From the NCBI GenBank assembly GCA_001574975.1, contig KQ965756.1, positions 189,160 to 253,159 of the forward strand: 64,000 nt of DNA, written 5' to 3'. Origin of the DNA: Gonapodya prolifera JEL478. Lineage: Eukaryota; Monoblepharomycota; Monoblepharidomycetes; Monoblepharidales; Gonapodyaceae. The notes beneath the pieces were generated by a model. It was not told the origin of the DNA. It saw only the letters and a list, made by a program, of their open reading frames with translations, and searched no databases. Below, one piece after another: positions 34,794 through 47,407 of the stretch (the first letter of the stretch is position 1; every line of letters begins with the position of its first letter). Position numbers and translations under genes: made by a program.

Positions 34794-35770
34794 ATGAGTG
34801 TTGGTTACAACTGGCCTGACGAATGTTCCCCTGAAATAAAGAGCAAGGTCAAGACATTCTTTGAGGAAATACAGCCAGACCTCGATCAGCGCCCATACCC
34901 GTTCACATACCTTTCCACCATGCTTCACGGTAGCACGCAAGACGAGATATTCACAATATTCAATGGAAGAACACGCAACGGCAAAAGTGTTCTCGCGGAT
35001 CTGATGAAAGAGACCTTGGGCGATTATTGCGTCATGGTCGACTCGAAAATGGCGACTGCAGATCGACCGATGTCGGGTGCACCCAGCCAGATCTACTGGA
35101 ACTGATCGGAAAGCGCGCCGTGTTCATAAGCGAACCGCAGAAATCTGGCCCAAATCAAGCGGAGCTCAACCTGAATGGAGCATTCATCAAACTCTTTACG
35201 GGAAATGATACACTAGCTGCAAGAGCGCTGCATTTAAACGACATCACTCACTTCAAGTCTCAGTCAAAAATGACCATTATGTGTAACTCGATCCCCGACA
35301 TAGACTCAGACGACGATGCGCTATAGGCAAGATGTCGGATCATTGATTTTCCTGTCACCTCACGGACATACCGAGACTCCCAAACGAGCGCCAAATCAAC
35401 ACGAAGCTAAAGGACGAGCTTCCTACTTGGCGTTTGACGCTTATGAAAGCTCTTATCTGTTGCTTCAATGAAAGCTATCTCAAGAATGGTATGAAGCCGA
35501 CCAAAGCGGTGTTGGCGCGCAACAATCAAGTTCGCGAAGAGTCTGACCCATGGTCCAGGTTTTGGACAGAGCTCGTTGAAGAATCTCAAGTGGAGAACTT
35601 GTACTTCAGCACAATCAGAAAAGCATACAACACTTGGGCGCTCCTGCACGGCATCAAAAATCAACTTTCGCACAAAGACATCCGCCCAAAATTGGTGAAG
35701 ACGCAGGTCCAGATTGGAAAGGTTAGAGAAAAAAAACAAGCAGAACAAGCAGGATGGAGTGGTTGGCTAT
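34794..35770 (+). mobile_element. Fossil of a D5-type helicase-primase, helicase part (virus-like)
   Basis: Intronless fragment resembling the superfamily 3 helicase half of D5-like primase-helicases of nucleocytoplasmic large DNA viruses and related elements. Recognisable parts are a P-loop region (NGRTRNGKSV), a Walker-B-like region (AVFISEPQK), a sensor-type segment (KMTIMCNSIPDID) and a post-helicase helical tail. It is broken, with at least one or two interruptions and a missing N-terminal part. No capsid, polymerase or terminal repeats were seen nearby. Age is uncertain; protein similarity is still easy to read, so it is not extremely old. Confidence 0.7.
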
Positions 35771-36004
35771 AGGTTGGTCAGACCGACAGAAACAGTCACA
35801 TCACTTGCGGCGAGCCTGACTGGGACCATCGCCGACAATCTGATGTGGGTTTTGGACTCCACGCATCAGAGAGACAGAGAGTTAACCGTTAACACACAAT
35901 TCGCGCGGTTGACAGACATAGTGAGGTTTAGGTCCTGTGTGGAAATATTTCTGAAACGATATTGGCAAACGCTCTAGGACTTAGGGTTAGCACCTCAAAA
36001 CATT

Positions 36005-36244
36005 TTGAAGATGATAAAGTACAAGGATTTGCCACATATACTTCGCAGAGCGCAGGCGCTCTGCGGGACTCAATGGGAAGGAGTGTTTCACGAACGTCTG
36101 GATCAAGATCAAGATCTCCTCGGGTTTGAAAATGGCACTTACGATTTCAGGGAGAGGAGGTTCAGGGATGGACGCCCAGATGATTACATCAGTTTGACTG
36201 TTGGATATGATTGGAGCAAGACCCCTGATCATGAGGTGTGGTAG
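36005..36244 (+). mobile_element. Fossil of a D5-type helicase-primase, D5_N part (second copy)
   Basis: This fragment resembles the D5_N domain that precedes the helicase in the same virus-like family (ends YISLTVGYDW). It lies downstream of the helicase fragment, the reverse of the usual order. Its last residues correspond to the first residues of the upstream fragment (SVGYNW), so the two pieces come from two diverged copies. Truncated on both sides. Confidence 0.6.
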
Positions 36245-38330
36245 AACAGTACAAACCACGTCGTAAAGGCCCTATGGCTATATAGGTTTAGGCACTTAGG
36301 ATACATTTGTATTACTTCTGGGCTTAGGTCCAGACGATTACATCTCTGGGACACAAGCTGCCCCCAAAGTGGTCCCCGCTCGTACTGGACCACTACATTT
36401 GGTGCCCGTTGCTGCTACGGACCGCCTCCTTGCTCCGTGCCTGCGCAGTCGCAACTCGGCGATTTTTCGGGTTCCGGGCGACGCCACATTTTTCGATGAC
36501 GAGGGAACGGGTTTTCCTCGTCGCTCGAAAGTCGCATACTATCTTGGGCCTTCTCCGCCTGCCTTCTCCTCCTCAGGCAGGGTCGCGTCCCTCCTCGGGC
36601 CGTTACCCGTGTCCGCACCCCGGCCTCAGCGACTTTTCGAAAACACCACGCAGACCACGCAAATAGGCCTCGGAACGTCACGAATACTCTGCACAAGTGT
36701 TGTCGACACCGCTTGCGTGCCTGGTCATTTTCGGAAGCAAATCCCTCTCGCCTGTCTCTAACACTTCCGACCCGGCCAACACCATCTGAGAGTCACGGCC
36801 GATCGCTCCCTCGATTTGACTCTCGCTTGTTTACCCTCGCTCGCCAAAGTTTTCCGGATCCCTCCCTGGGCCCGTGTCCCTCCCCTAAGGAGCACCTTAT
36901 CTGCGACACACTCGCCAACGAGATTCACGCCCCCGACGCATTCCCCTGCATATTTTATGCGTTGAATGACGGGCGCCTCATCTCCAACCGCACGTACAGC
37001 ACCGGGCTCGGGATCTTACTTGGGGTACACGCCACCCCCGAGATCGTCTTCCCCGTCATCACCACTTCGTTGGCATTGAACACCGGGGACAAGTGGATCT
37101 TGTCTCACACGCACTACTCATTGATCGCGCGCATCCGCGGTCAGCCGTTACAAGCTACGGAGTACGGAGTCGAGCGCGAGCAAGAAAGGGCTCTTACCGT
37201 CAGCCGCATTTACACTGCCGACCACGTCCACCTCGGGGGCATTTTCCACCGTCACACACGCACCGTTGTCAGACAAATTGAAGCCCTGCAGCGGGAATCA
37301 CGGCAAGACCTTTTTTTTACCCTCTCGGCACTACCGCTACCTCCATCCATCTACAACTTCACTGCCATCATTGCCGAATCCCTCCTCCCAGGCTCTCTGC
37401 TGGATTTCCTCTCATAGGACCCCCGGACACATCGTTCGCCACCGGAGTTCGCGCAATCGCAGGACGGAAGGAAGCTGTGGTCAACCTGCTAGCCACCATT
37501 CGATCGCCAATCCGTCCGCCGGCAGCAACAATCGTGGAACTCCCGATGCGTCCTAGCTCCCGCGAACTTACAATCGACCTAATCGTTGGAGGAAACGTTG
37601 CGATTTACGTCTGGAAGGAATTGAGGTGCTCCAGACCGGTCCTCTCCCCATCAAGGAGCCGAATCTCTGTCCGACCGACCATACTTGGTGACTGCATGTG
37701 GAAAGTTAATACCGGTCGCGAAACGAAGAGAGGCATCTGATGGATTCAGGTGGCACTCTCCAGCTCCAGAAGTTGAAACGCTGCGCTGACGAAACTCTGT
37801 GTGGACATGATCCTGAGCACATGCTTTATAATATGACTGCATGTCATAAAAATATACCTGCATTGACTAGGGCAATGCGCGATTTGCCACGTTCTTCGTA
37901 GTGGACTCTCGGTTCATGTAACTCTCCTGGGCCTTCAAGAGGTGGTGCTTTGGTCACCCACCCCATCTCGCTCTCCTCTGTTCCCCTGTTGGCCAATCTA
38001 GCCATCGTTGGGCCTTTACAAACACATCGGAATCTCGATTATTCCCACCGCGTCCTTTCTTTCAAAAGAATTTGAAGGGGTGAAATGGTGCCGTGAACAA
38101 CGACGTCATTTGCCGGGATATCGGACGCCCTGCGCAGTGCACCTTTGCGCTTTTGACACTTTCACACATCCTCTGGTCGCTTTTATTGCCCTGACCGTAG
38201 TCCATATCCACCAACAATTCTATTTAGTGGCACTTATGCCTGAAAGGGACGACAGGCCCACGCAGACGTTGTCCTTCTGCATGAAGGCGCCGCTGCCTCA
38301 GACACCATCCATCATCAGAGTGCATGTCTG
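36245..38330. other. Gene-poor stretch with one unrecognised open frame
   Basis: A frame of about 234 codons (36713-37417, plus strand) has no ATG near its start and resembles nothing I know. The segment 36360-37500 is GC-rich and CpG-rich, unlike the virus-like fragments before it and the island after it. No RNA gene or terminal repeat was recognised. Confidence 0.35.
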
Positions 38331-40740
38331 ATGGGTAGGAACTGTATTGTGGCCTTTATATTATTTCCAACCATGCAAACACGCTGCGCTTACTGTCGGC
38401 CACGGCCCATGATTCAGCTAGTACAAAGAGAGGGAGGAAGAAAATGGCAGTGGACGCACTCAGTCAATCCGTCCCAGGCATTGCCAATGTGCCCGCTCCC
38501 ACTGCCACATCAAGCTTCCCCACTGCAGCAACGGCACTCCCAATTGCTGCACGGCCCCCAAACACTGCAGCCTGATTGGCTCAGTATTGTGCTATTGTTG
38601 TGCAACCCGCGCCAGGACAATGGCACCTCCGCCGGCGCCAAATCAACCCCCGCACTTGCACCTGTGCCTGCACCTGCTCCACTACTGCATGCACTGATCT
38701 TTGCCCCAATCATCCCAGGACCATTGCAACTATACCTAGAACAGGTCACCAGCGTGCAGCAATGGCCGCTGCCCAGTTTCCCATAGGACATGACCTCTTT
38801 CAGTGCACCCCGCAGGACACTCCCCAGGGTCACCATTAGCACCCTACATGCAACCAATGTGCTTCTGCAAGCTTGACAATGATGAACTCATTGCGGCATG
38901 GATAGCGTATGCAGACCAGTTGCATACCACCAACAGGGAGCCCTCAAACACAACTGCAATACATGCACTCCAAGCCCTTGGCAAGTCTGGAGGTAGTGGA
39001 CAGACCACTGCTGCAGCAGAAGACCTGCTGATGCATCCAAGCATGACTTTGAATGACTTTAATGCTTCCTTTGCATTGAGCGCTGGCAACCTGCTGCAGG
39101 GACAGGATGCATGCTGGTCCCACACACTCAGGTTGTCCATGGATATTACAAGATTGTGAACAAGCACTAGAAGGTCCCTAACAAACTCCAAATGGTGGAC
39201 AAAGGAGTTAACCAACAGCTTGCAACTGATGCAAACAGGAGTATCATTGATATGCTCTTTGAGCAACTGTACAGGAATGGGGCAAGTGTGGACAGCTGCC
39301 TCCACAACCAACTCCTTACCCTTAAGGTGTGGTGTGCACCACTAGATGAAGTCTAGCAGGCAATCTACAAGCACCAGTTGTGCCAACTCAAGGAAGGAAA
39401 CTGGGGCTACTCAGACCCCACAGTTGGATTGCTTAACCCCCAGAGAGCTCCAGCGCCCAGCTCTACACTGCAGCAAGTAGCTGGCACAGTGGTGGCTGGC
39501 ACCTATGCACAGGGTGGACAGAAGCAGGGGACCTGCACTTTGGAACCAGATGAATGCAGGCTGACTAACGCAAATGCAAAACAGTGGCTACAGGCTGCAG
39601 GACACTTGCACCCCATACCAATGAATTGCACCACCAGGACCTATGGGAGCAAACCTGGTTTTGCTGATACTCCAAACAGCCCCACCACCACCACCACCAT
39701 TCTGTGTTTATATATACCCACACCAGCAAAATAACCCAGAAGAGCACACGGGAGTGCTTCTAATTGCTTCCAATTCAACAAGGAGGAGACTGTCACTACA
39801 AAGATACCTGAGATTTGAGAGGAACTAGCTGGGTCCCTGAACACGATCCACCCCCTCCAGTTCAAGATCTTTAGTTCAAAATGGTGTGCCTGGTTAGTAT
39901 CATGTGCTAGCATGTTGTGTTCAGTGACAAAGGAGTGAAAGCTGGGAAGAGTGAATAGGGACTGTTGGAAGCCCAAACCTGTGGCTTCTACATAACCAGT
40001 GTGCAGGACTGGATAGGCTGATGGAGGTTGCAGCAGACGTTAAGCTGCCAGGCAGCTGAGGATTGCCTGTGGAGTAGCTGGCTATATGACCACCTTACCT
40101 GACCAATGTCTGCCCAAAGACCTTGAAGTGGGGCAACCACCCACCTAAAGGCACTGCTGCCGGGCTTCAACATGCTCTACACAGATGGGATTGACAGGAA
40201 TCTGCAGCCTGATGGGGGAAACACGTCCCCGCATAAGGTTGTTCAGCCTGTGATAATACCCTTGCTAGTCTGGGGAACTGCCAGGAGATGTGTCCAGGCT
40301 GTGGAGTGCACTCACAGGCACTGCAAGTGGCAAAGGCAATTATGCTCTCTTCTTTTCTTTCCTTTTCTCTGATTTTTGCAGGCATACAGTCACCCATTTC
40401 ACCCCTTCTTTCCCCTTTCCGCCCAGCAATGTTCGGCGGAGTGTTGCCATAGCCTCAGGTGACATCCATTGACATGGTATATATAGTGTGAGGTGTTAAG
40501 TGCTGTGCCACTACTGTGGTCATGTATTTAGATGAGTGCACCTGCAGGGCGTGCCCCAAGTTTGGCGTCANGTTCCTGCAGGTGAGTTCTGTGTGCGCTA
40601 CAACATATTATGTATGTTTGATCATATATATACACGTTCCTGCAGTTTACAGGCTTGTGCAGCTCACCTAGGTTGTGTAGCATCCTCGGTCCTACGACCT
40701 GTTGAAGCATTGTGGGCGACAGAATGAACTTGGGCCTGCA
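38331..40740. other. CpG-depleted, TG/CA-rich island
   Basis: Base composition changes abruptly: in about 310 bp from 38821 I count about three CpG, against roughly 19 expected for its GC content, and the next 600 bp are similar, while flanking DNA is CpG-rich. TG and CA steps are frequent. No intact gene was recognised; several frames of 60-150 codons run through but look non-conserved. It fits an inserted repeat that was heavily C-methylated and deaminated, or foreign DNA. Confidence 0.6.
40571..40571. other. Ambiguous base (N)
   Basis: A single N lies within a CCTGCAGG-rich sequence where GTTCCTGCAG recurs about 64 bp later. Confidence 0.99.
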
Positions 40741-41268
40741 TTTACAAGTGTGCATTGTACAGAGGATGACAAGCACTTCCTGGTATCCTTTGCTCAGGAA
40801 GGGTGTTCCCTCTCCATCATTGTCATGGATCAAATCCCCATAGTGGATGGAATCCTTCCATCTAACCTCGCCCCGTCAGACAGCTTGACAGACGTGGGAG
40901 CCCCGTGGTTTAAAGCATCATTCATTGACCGTCTTGGTTACCACGTGAGCACAGAATGCATCCAGACACTCCGCAGAGTTGTGGGGAGTTGCCCCAAGGA
41001 GCAAGGTCGTGAGTTGAGTGCGTGATCCATTGCTAGGCTTTCACATTATTTGACACCACACGTAACCTGTGCGAGATGCCACGATGACGGTCCTGTGAAG
41101 GTAGCAGATGACAGAATGGGGAACACTGAGGGGCAGAATAGGTAACAAAACAACTTTTATTATTGAGCCCCAAGAATAGGAAGTATACTAACTCTTGTTT
41201 CAACAACTCCACCAAAACAAACCGCCCTCGCCTCTCCTCATCTCCCTTTTGCGCCTCATCCTCACGCC
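40741..41268. other. No convincing gene
   Basis: A plus-strand frame of about 100 codons ends at 41025 without recognisable similarity. The rest shows nothing I can support. Confidence 0.4.
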
Positions 41269-42099
41269 TCACGCCGGCGACGACGGAAGGTATGTTTTCC
41301 CCGTCTTGATGTTGTACCTGTACAATGCGAACCTCCCTTGTGACTTCCTTTGCGGCGCGCGTCTGCACGTGCATCCGTCGTCGCTGAAGCCTGCGGGGCA
41401 GTTGTTGCAGCAGGATTTGGTGAAGATGGTGCAGCAGCTAGGGGAAAGAGGGAAGATGCATTTGTGCGCCGGTGAGTACGAAGAAATGCAATGCGGGGAA
41501 ATGTGTGATCTGCAGCTCACCAGCCCTTGCCTAGAGGGATTTGATGCCATCGACCGAGAAACGAAAAGCAGTTGGTGGTTGCCATTATTGGGCGACATGG
41601 NNNNNNNNNNNNNNNNNNNNNNNNNNGTCAGCCACATAACCTCACACCATCCCTCCCCACCATATTCGCCATGGGAAGCACCCACNNNNGACTTTGAGGT
41701 CCAGCCAGCAGCTAACCCCATCACTGCGCCAGCCCGCGGGGCAGCGCTCGATGCATGCTGGGAGAGGGTTCGGCGGGAAGACCGAGGCACAGATTGAGGA
41801 GGGTTAGTCCGGAACCAATTTACATCCACGAGCCACTCCGAACCCCACACCCCGGACCCCCGCTTCCCGCACGAGAAAAAAATTATATTCTACTCACATC
41901 CCCCCACCCTATCAAACGGTATTCCCCCCGGCGTCCCACACGTGTACGACACGCACTCCTCAGCATTAACCTTGACCTCGAAGCCCTTGACGCACCCGGG
42001 TTCGGGAGCCACTTGGGCAAGGGATGGGGTTGGCGCGAGAAGGGAGAGGAGCGAGAGGAGCGAGAGGAGGACGATGGCCGAGATTGGTCGGACGAGCAT
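41269..42099 (-). CDS. Cysteine-rich secreted protein, interrupted by assembly gaps
   Basis: The ATG at 42099 is followed by a clear signal peptide (AIVLLSLLSLLSLLAPTPSLA) and then CVKGFEVKVNAEECVSYTCG, with a probable intron donor near 41891. Further left on the same strand an open segment reads CCTIFTKSCCNNCPAGFSDDGCTCRR and ends at 41269; the CPxGFxDDGCTCRR pattern looks like a genuine extracellular Cys-rich module. Two N runs (41601-41626, 41686-41689) lie between the two parts, so the middle exons cannot be read and their union into one gene is inference. A short secreted, disulfide-rich protein is likely. The N-terminal codons contain a small GAGCGAGAG repeat on the plus strand. Confidence 0.5.
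41601..41626. other. Assembly gap (N run)
   Basis: A run of 26 N, with a second run of four N at 41686-41689, marks unresolved sequence. Confidence 0.99.
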
Positions 42100-42678
42100 T
42101 AACGTTGGAAGTGGAGGGATTTCGGATTGAACGAATTGGGGGTAAGAGGAGTCTTAAAGGGTTTAAATGGGGTGATTGACTACTTGCGCTAAGAAAGGGA
42201 CGCTACTTGGATTGTTTGAAGCATTCCAGAAGTGTGGGCACAGTCCCCGGAAAAGGACACAACGATTTGGGGCAAGAGTTTGACTGCAACCAAAACCCCG
42301 AAATCATGACTGCGAGTCCCCTCGCAGGTGTACGCCATGTCGCAATCCCCTTTGCTGCCACGAACGCGAATGATGCCGCACTCGCAGCCGGAGATGTTCG
42401 GACCCGTGACCGAATCCCTTTCAACTCGTGACGCTCTTCACCTGCGCCAATGCTGCCGGGCCTTCCATCGTGCATATCGGGCAACTTTCGAAATCCGTGG
42501 GTTCTTTCCCGTGGCGATCGTGGTGATAGAACATGATCCCCCGGAATTGCTCCAGCTACGAAGGAAGATGAAGGACCTTTGCCCCGTCAACAACCGAACT
42601 AAGGCAATGGCTATTGACTACGCAAGGTTCGCTACGGGGTGCAATTCGTTGAGCAAAATAGACCTGTACATGACAACA
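42100..42678. other. Intergenic
   Basis: A plus-strand frame around 42400-42750 has a Leu-rich stretch a little like an F-box (STRDALHLRQCCRAFHRAYR) but overlaps the opposite Sel1 reading and has no clear start. No gene is called. Confidence 0.35.
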
Positions 42679-43640
42679 TCAGGAAGATACAGCAGCACTG
42701 TCGATGATGGTTTGTCCAAGTCGCAACAATGCCTGCCGCGCCTCCCATGACCCCGCCAACTGATACATCTTGACCGCTTTATCCAAGTCAAGCGGCAAAC
42801 CACCCAGACCGAGTTCGTACATGCGCCAAGTCCAACCAGTGCAACAACATCTCCTTCATTGAAAGCCTCCTCATACAGCCGACTGGCGTTCTCCACATCA
42901 AGTGGTAGACCTCCTTGGCCATTCTCGTACATTCCAGCAAGTAACGTCTTTGCCATGCACCGGAGGTCCTTTTTGTAGTACTCGACCGCTTTCTCCTCAT
43001 CCTTTGCCCTCCGTCCCCATCCGCGCTCAAGCAGAATTCCAAGAGCCCACACTTGCTCAGCATCCCCTGATAATGCGAAAAGCTCTTCTGCCTTTCCCCT
43101 ATCATGATCACACCCACCAAGATCGCGCAAGTGGAAGAAGTACCCGAAATTGAATTCTGCATAATTATTTCCTTGCTTTGCTGCCGCAGTAAAGAGTTCC
43201 TTTGCTTCTTGCAAGTCCCGTGATACCCTTGTCCATGGACATACATCCACCAGAGTTTGTTCTGCGCCAGATCGTCACCCTGGTCCGCGCACCACCTCAC
43301 CGCTTCCACCTCGTCGGCCTCCACGCTTTGCCCATTCTTGTAGCAAACACCGGGGGTTGCACTGCGCAAATAAGTAACCCTGGTCTCCAGCCTTCCTGTA
43401 CCACTTCACCGCCTCTACTTCGTCCTTCTCCACTCTTTGCTCATACTCATAACAAATACCGAGGTTGCACTGTGCGCGTGCGAGACACTGATCCGCGGCC
43501 TTCGTGTACCACGTGACCGCCTGCACTTCGTCCTTCTCCACTCCTCGCCCATTGTTGTAGCAAAAGCCGATGTTGCGCTGCGCGTGATTGACTTGAGGTG
43601 ATAAGTTTGTTGATCACAGCTCTCTTCATAGTTTTCGACT
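42679..43640 (-). pseudogene. Sel1-repeat (SLR) coding sequence with frame breaks
   Basis: At least six Sel1-like repeats can be read on the minus strand: NGRGVEKDEVQAVTWYTKAA, CYEYEQRVEKDEVEAVKWYR, YKNGQSVEADEVEAVRWCAD, LQEAKELFTAAAKQGNNYAE, RRAKDEEKAVEYYKK and LPLDLDKAVKMYQLAG, ending at TGA 42679-42681. The repeat frame changes near 43340 (a run of five C), near 43225 (AAGGG) and near 42822, without splice signals, and again near 43605. Either the gene is decaying or the sequence has indel errors; two breaks are at homopolymers and assembly gaps lie within 2 kb. Sel1 repeats are helical protein-binding modules. The upstream kinase-like sequence on the same strand is probably part of the same gene. 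Confidence 0.7.
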
Positions 43641-43664
43641 GTCTCAAAAGCTCATCGTAGGCGT

Positions 43665-44374
43665 TTAGGGAGGTCCACAGCTGTAGATTCCGTCAAAATG
43701 TAAATCAAGTTGACTCAATAAGATTGCACAGCTCTCTACCTCGAGGATAATGAGGGAAAATGCAAAGACATCGTCCTTCTGGGTGGCCCCTTCTCCACGT
43801 ATCCGTTCAGGAGACATGTAGCGAGGGGTTCCTGCACGTTTCCCAGTGATTTCATCAAGAAGATCGTTTGGCCTGATGGGTGAGTACCCATCCAAGGCGG
43901 GAACATTATTTTGTGTGAGGATTTTGCAAACTCCAATCTCCAATAACTCCTCGTCCGTTGCTATCTACGAGAAGATTTGGGGGCGTGAGATCGGCGTGAC
44001 CAATTCCCCGTTCGTGGAGGTACTGGATACCCGAGCAAAATCCAGAAGCTACAACAAAGACTGAGAGACCTGTCTGTGGTAATAATGCGGATAATGGCAC
44101 AAACTTCAAAACTTCTTGGCGGCGTGCTTGTTTGTTCGAAAAACGTTCTTGTCTCCAGATAGTGGGTTGCGTCTCCATCCTCGAGGATGGGACACACAAA
44201 AACCAGTCCGTCTGCTGTTTTGATAAATGGCCGTCTCGAACGCATGTTAGCTGCTGGTGGGACGGTCATTCGTTTGATACTATCCCGGTTGGTATTCCGA
44301 AAATTTCGGCCGACCGGGCATATGATTTGGTTCCGTCTCAAGCTCAACCTGATACACCACTCAAGGCCAAGCAT
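43665..44374 (-). pseudogene. Protein-kinase-like domain upstream of the Sel1 repeats
   Basis: Kinase landmarks can be read in order across short introns or breaks: a hinge-like VFVCPILEDGDATHYLE, the catalytic loop HERGIGHADLTPPNLLV (Asp and Asn present), then EIGVCKIL where DFG is expected, the activation-segment end GTPRYMSPERIRGE and DDVFAFSLIILEV. The DFG Asp is Glu here, and the N-lobe (Gly-rich loop and VAIK Lys) was not found before the neighbouring gene begins at 44397. Kinase plus Sel1 proteins are common in large expanded families of early-diverging fungi. With the frame problems in the following repeats, this copy is probably inactive. Confidence 0.6.
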
Positions 44375-44396
44375 TCATTGAAACACCATTACCGTG

Positions 44397-45845
<1,449 letters not shown>

Positions 45846-46018
45846 TGAGAAGCTGCAATCCGTGGATTACATGAGGAATGCTGGAGTTTCATATCTTCGA
45901 GACTCGGAGATTTCACCAACCCTCCAGATGTATTCTGAATTGTATGTATCACTCAGGCTAAGCTCAGAGAAGCTCCGAAAAAGTCACACCAAAAATAGAA
46001 GTAATTGCTTGGCTGAAC
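45846..46018. other. Intergenic
   Basis: Short stretch between the dehydrogenase stop and the NmrA-like promoter block. Nothing recognised. Confidence 0.4.
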
Positions 46019-46113
46019 GAATTTAAACGGTCTTCACCTGTGCTCTCACCCCCCTCGAAATTTAAACATGTATCGAATTTAAACGGGTTCAACGTCTAAA
46101 AGATTACATCCGA
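46019..46113 (+). promoter_or_regulatory. Upstream block shared by the two NmrA-like genes (copy 1)
   Basis: AATTTAAAC occurs three times (46019-46030, 46058-46067, 46075-46087), the last as GAATTTAAACGGG, followed by TAAAAGATTACATCCGA (46097-46113). Very similar strings lie before the second paralog. A TATA-like GATAAATAG follows at about 46122-46131, some 80 bp before the ATG. Confidence 0.6.
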
Positions 46114-46206
46114 CCTTGGAGAGATAAATAGCGGCGACGGAGATGATGCCCATCACTCTTCCAATCTTCCAACCTTCGCACAACACTCCAAACACAAATT
46201 ATCCCC

Positions 46207-47407
46207 ATGGCAGCATCCAACCACGTTTCCAAAGTTGCAATGGTCGGCGTGAGTAGCGCCATGATTGATAATTGATGAAGAATCGTCTGAACCATCTGTC
46301 CATTCGATGAAAAGAACGGCGGTAACTCGGGCATCTACATCGCCCAGGCCCTCATGGCTACCAAGAACTTCACCGTTTCCGCGTTGACTCGCCCAAATAG
46401 CACCAACAGTCTACCGGAAGGAGTCATTGCGAAACCCGTGGACTACAATGTGTTCTCGACACTTGTGGAGGCTCTTCGGGGACAGGACGTTCTTGTGATC
46501 TCGTTGAACGCTATGGCACCGCCAGACACACAAGAGAAGCTTGTTCGGGCGGCGGGAGAGGCTGGTGTGAAGTGGATCTTGCCCAACGCGTGGGGAGTTG
46601 ATGGAACATACGAACCCATTGGGCGCGATATGCCCATGATGGCAGGTGAGCCCGCAATATCCCGTTCCTTTGCCTTTGCCACCTTTTTACCCAATCCGAT
46701 ATTCTAATTCAGCGCAAACAAAAATCTGGGGTCTGATCTCCGAAATTGGCAAAAGCTCCTTCATCGCCGTTTCCACCGGGTTTTGGTACGAGTGGTCCCT
46801 CGCCATTCACGACGCCTTCGGATTTGACTTTGCCAACAAACGAGTGACGCTATACGACGACGGCAACTCCAAAATTCCCATTTCCACGTGGCCCCACGTG
46901 GGACGCGCGGTGGCAAGTCTCCTCAGCCTACCCGTCAGCGAGCCCGCCAAAGGACCCAGCCTCGAAAAGTACCGGAACTCCCAAGTATTCGTCAATTCTT
47001 TCCATGCCAGCCAGAACGACATGTTCGAGTCGGTGCTTCGCGTCACGGGAACGAAACGCGAAGATTGGACAATCACAACCGAGCCCAGCGCCGAGCGGTT
47101 CAGCACCAGCAAGGCGCTCCTTGGCAGCGGAGACCGGAGGGCGTTTGGGCGGATGCTGTACTCTCGCCTGATGTACGCCGATGGCTCAGGTGACTTTTTG
47201 AGGTACAGCACGAGTATCAATCACGATTTGGGGTTGCCGAAGGAGGACATGGATGAAGCGACCAGACGGGCAATTAAGCGCTCGCAGGAGGTGGACGCAT
47301 GGAGCCGTGAGTGAAGTTCTCGTGATGTTTTCTTGACGCCTTTGCTCATCGTCTGTGCTCTTCTTCTACTTACAGGTGGCACTGGAACTGAGAAGATAGA
47401 TAGATAG
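46207..47407 (+). CDS. NmrA-like/isoflavone-reductase-type NAD(P)-binding protein 1
   Basis: Four exons (46207-46248, 46315-46645, 46713-47306, about 47376-47407). MAASNHVSKVAMVG leads into the Rossmann turn NGGNSGIYIAQALMATKNF, then VSALTRPNS (the Arg often contacts NADP), VEALRGQDVLVISL, AGEAGVKWILPNAW and STGFWYEWSLA. The layout is that of NmrA-like atypical short-chain dehydrogenases, which either act as reductases (isoflavone and pinoresinol type) or as redox-sensing regulators. The catalytic Lys pattern is not certain. It is about 80% similar by eye to the paralog at 51.4 kb, with the same intron positions, so they are tandem duplicates separated by about 4 kb of repeat DNA. Confidence 0.88.

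Noticed and set aside
38075-38100. ATGGTGCCGTGA, resembling a retroelement primer-binding site; also TTTGGTGCCC near 36400
   Set aside because: No terminal repeats, reverse transcriptase or integrase similarity was found around them; a 10-12 bp match is not enough.
42328-42750. Possible F-box protein on the plus strand
   Set aside because: Resemblance is limited to a Leu-rich stretch, no clear ATG context, and the second half overlaps the Sel1 reading on the other strand.
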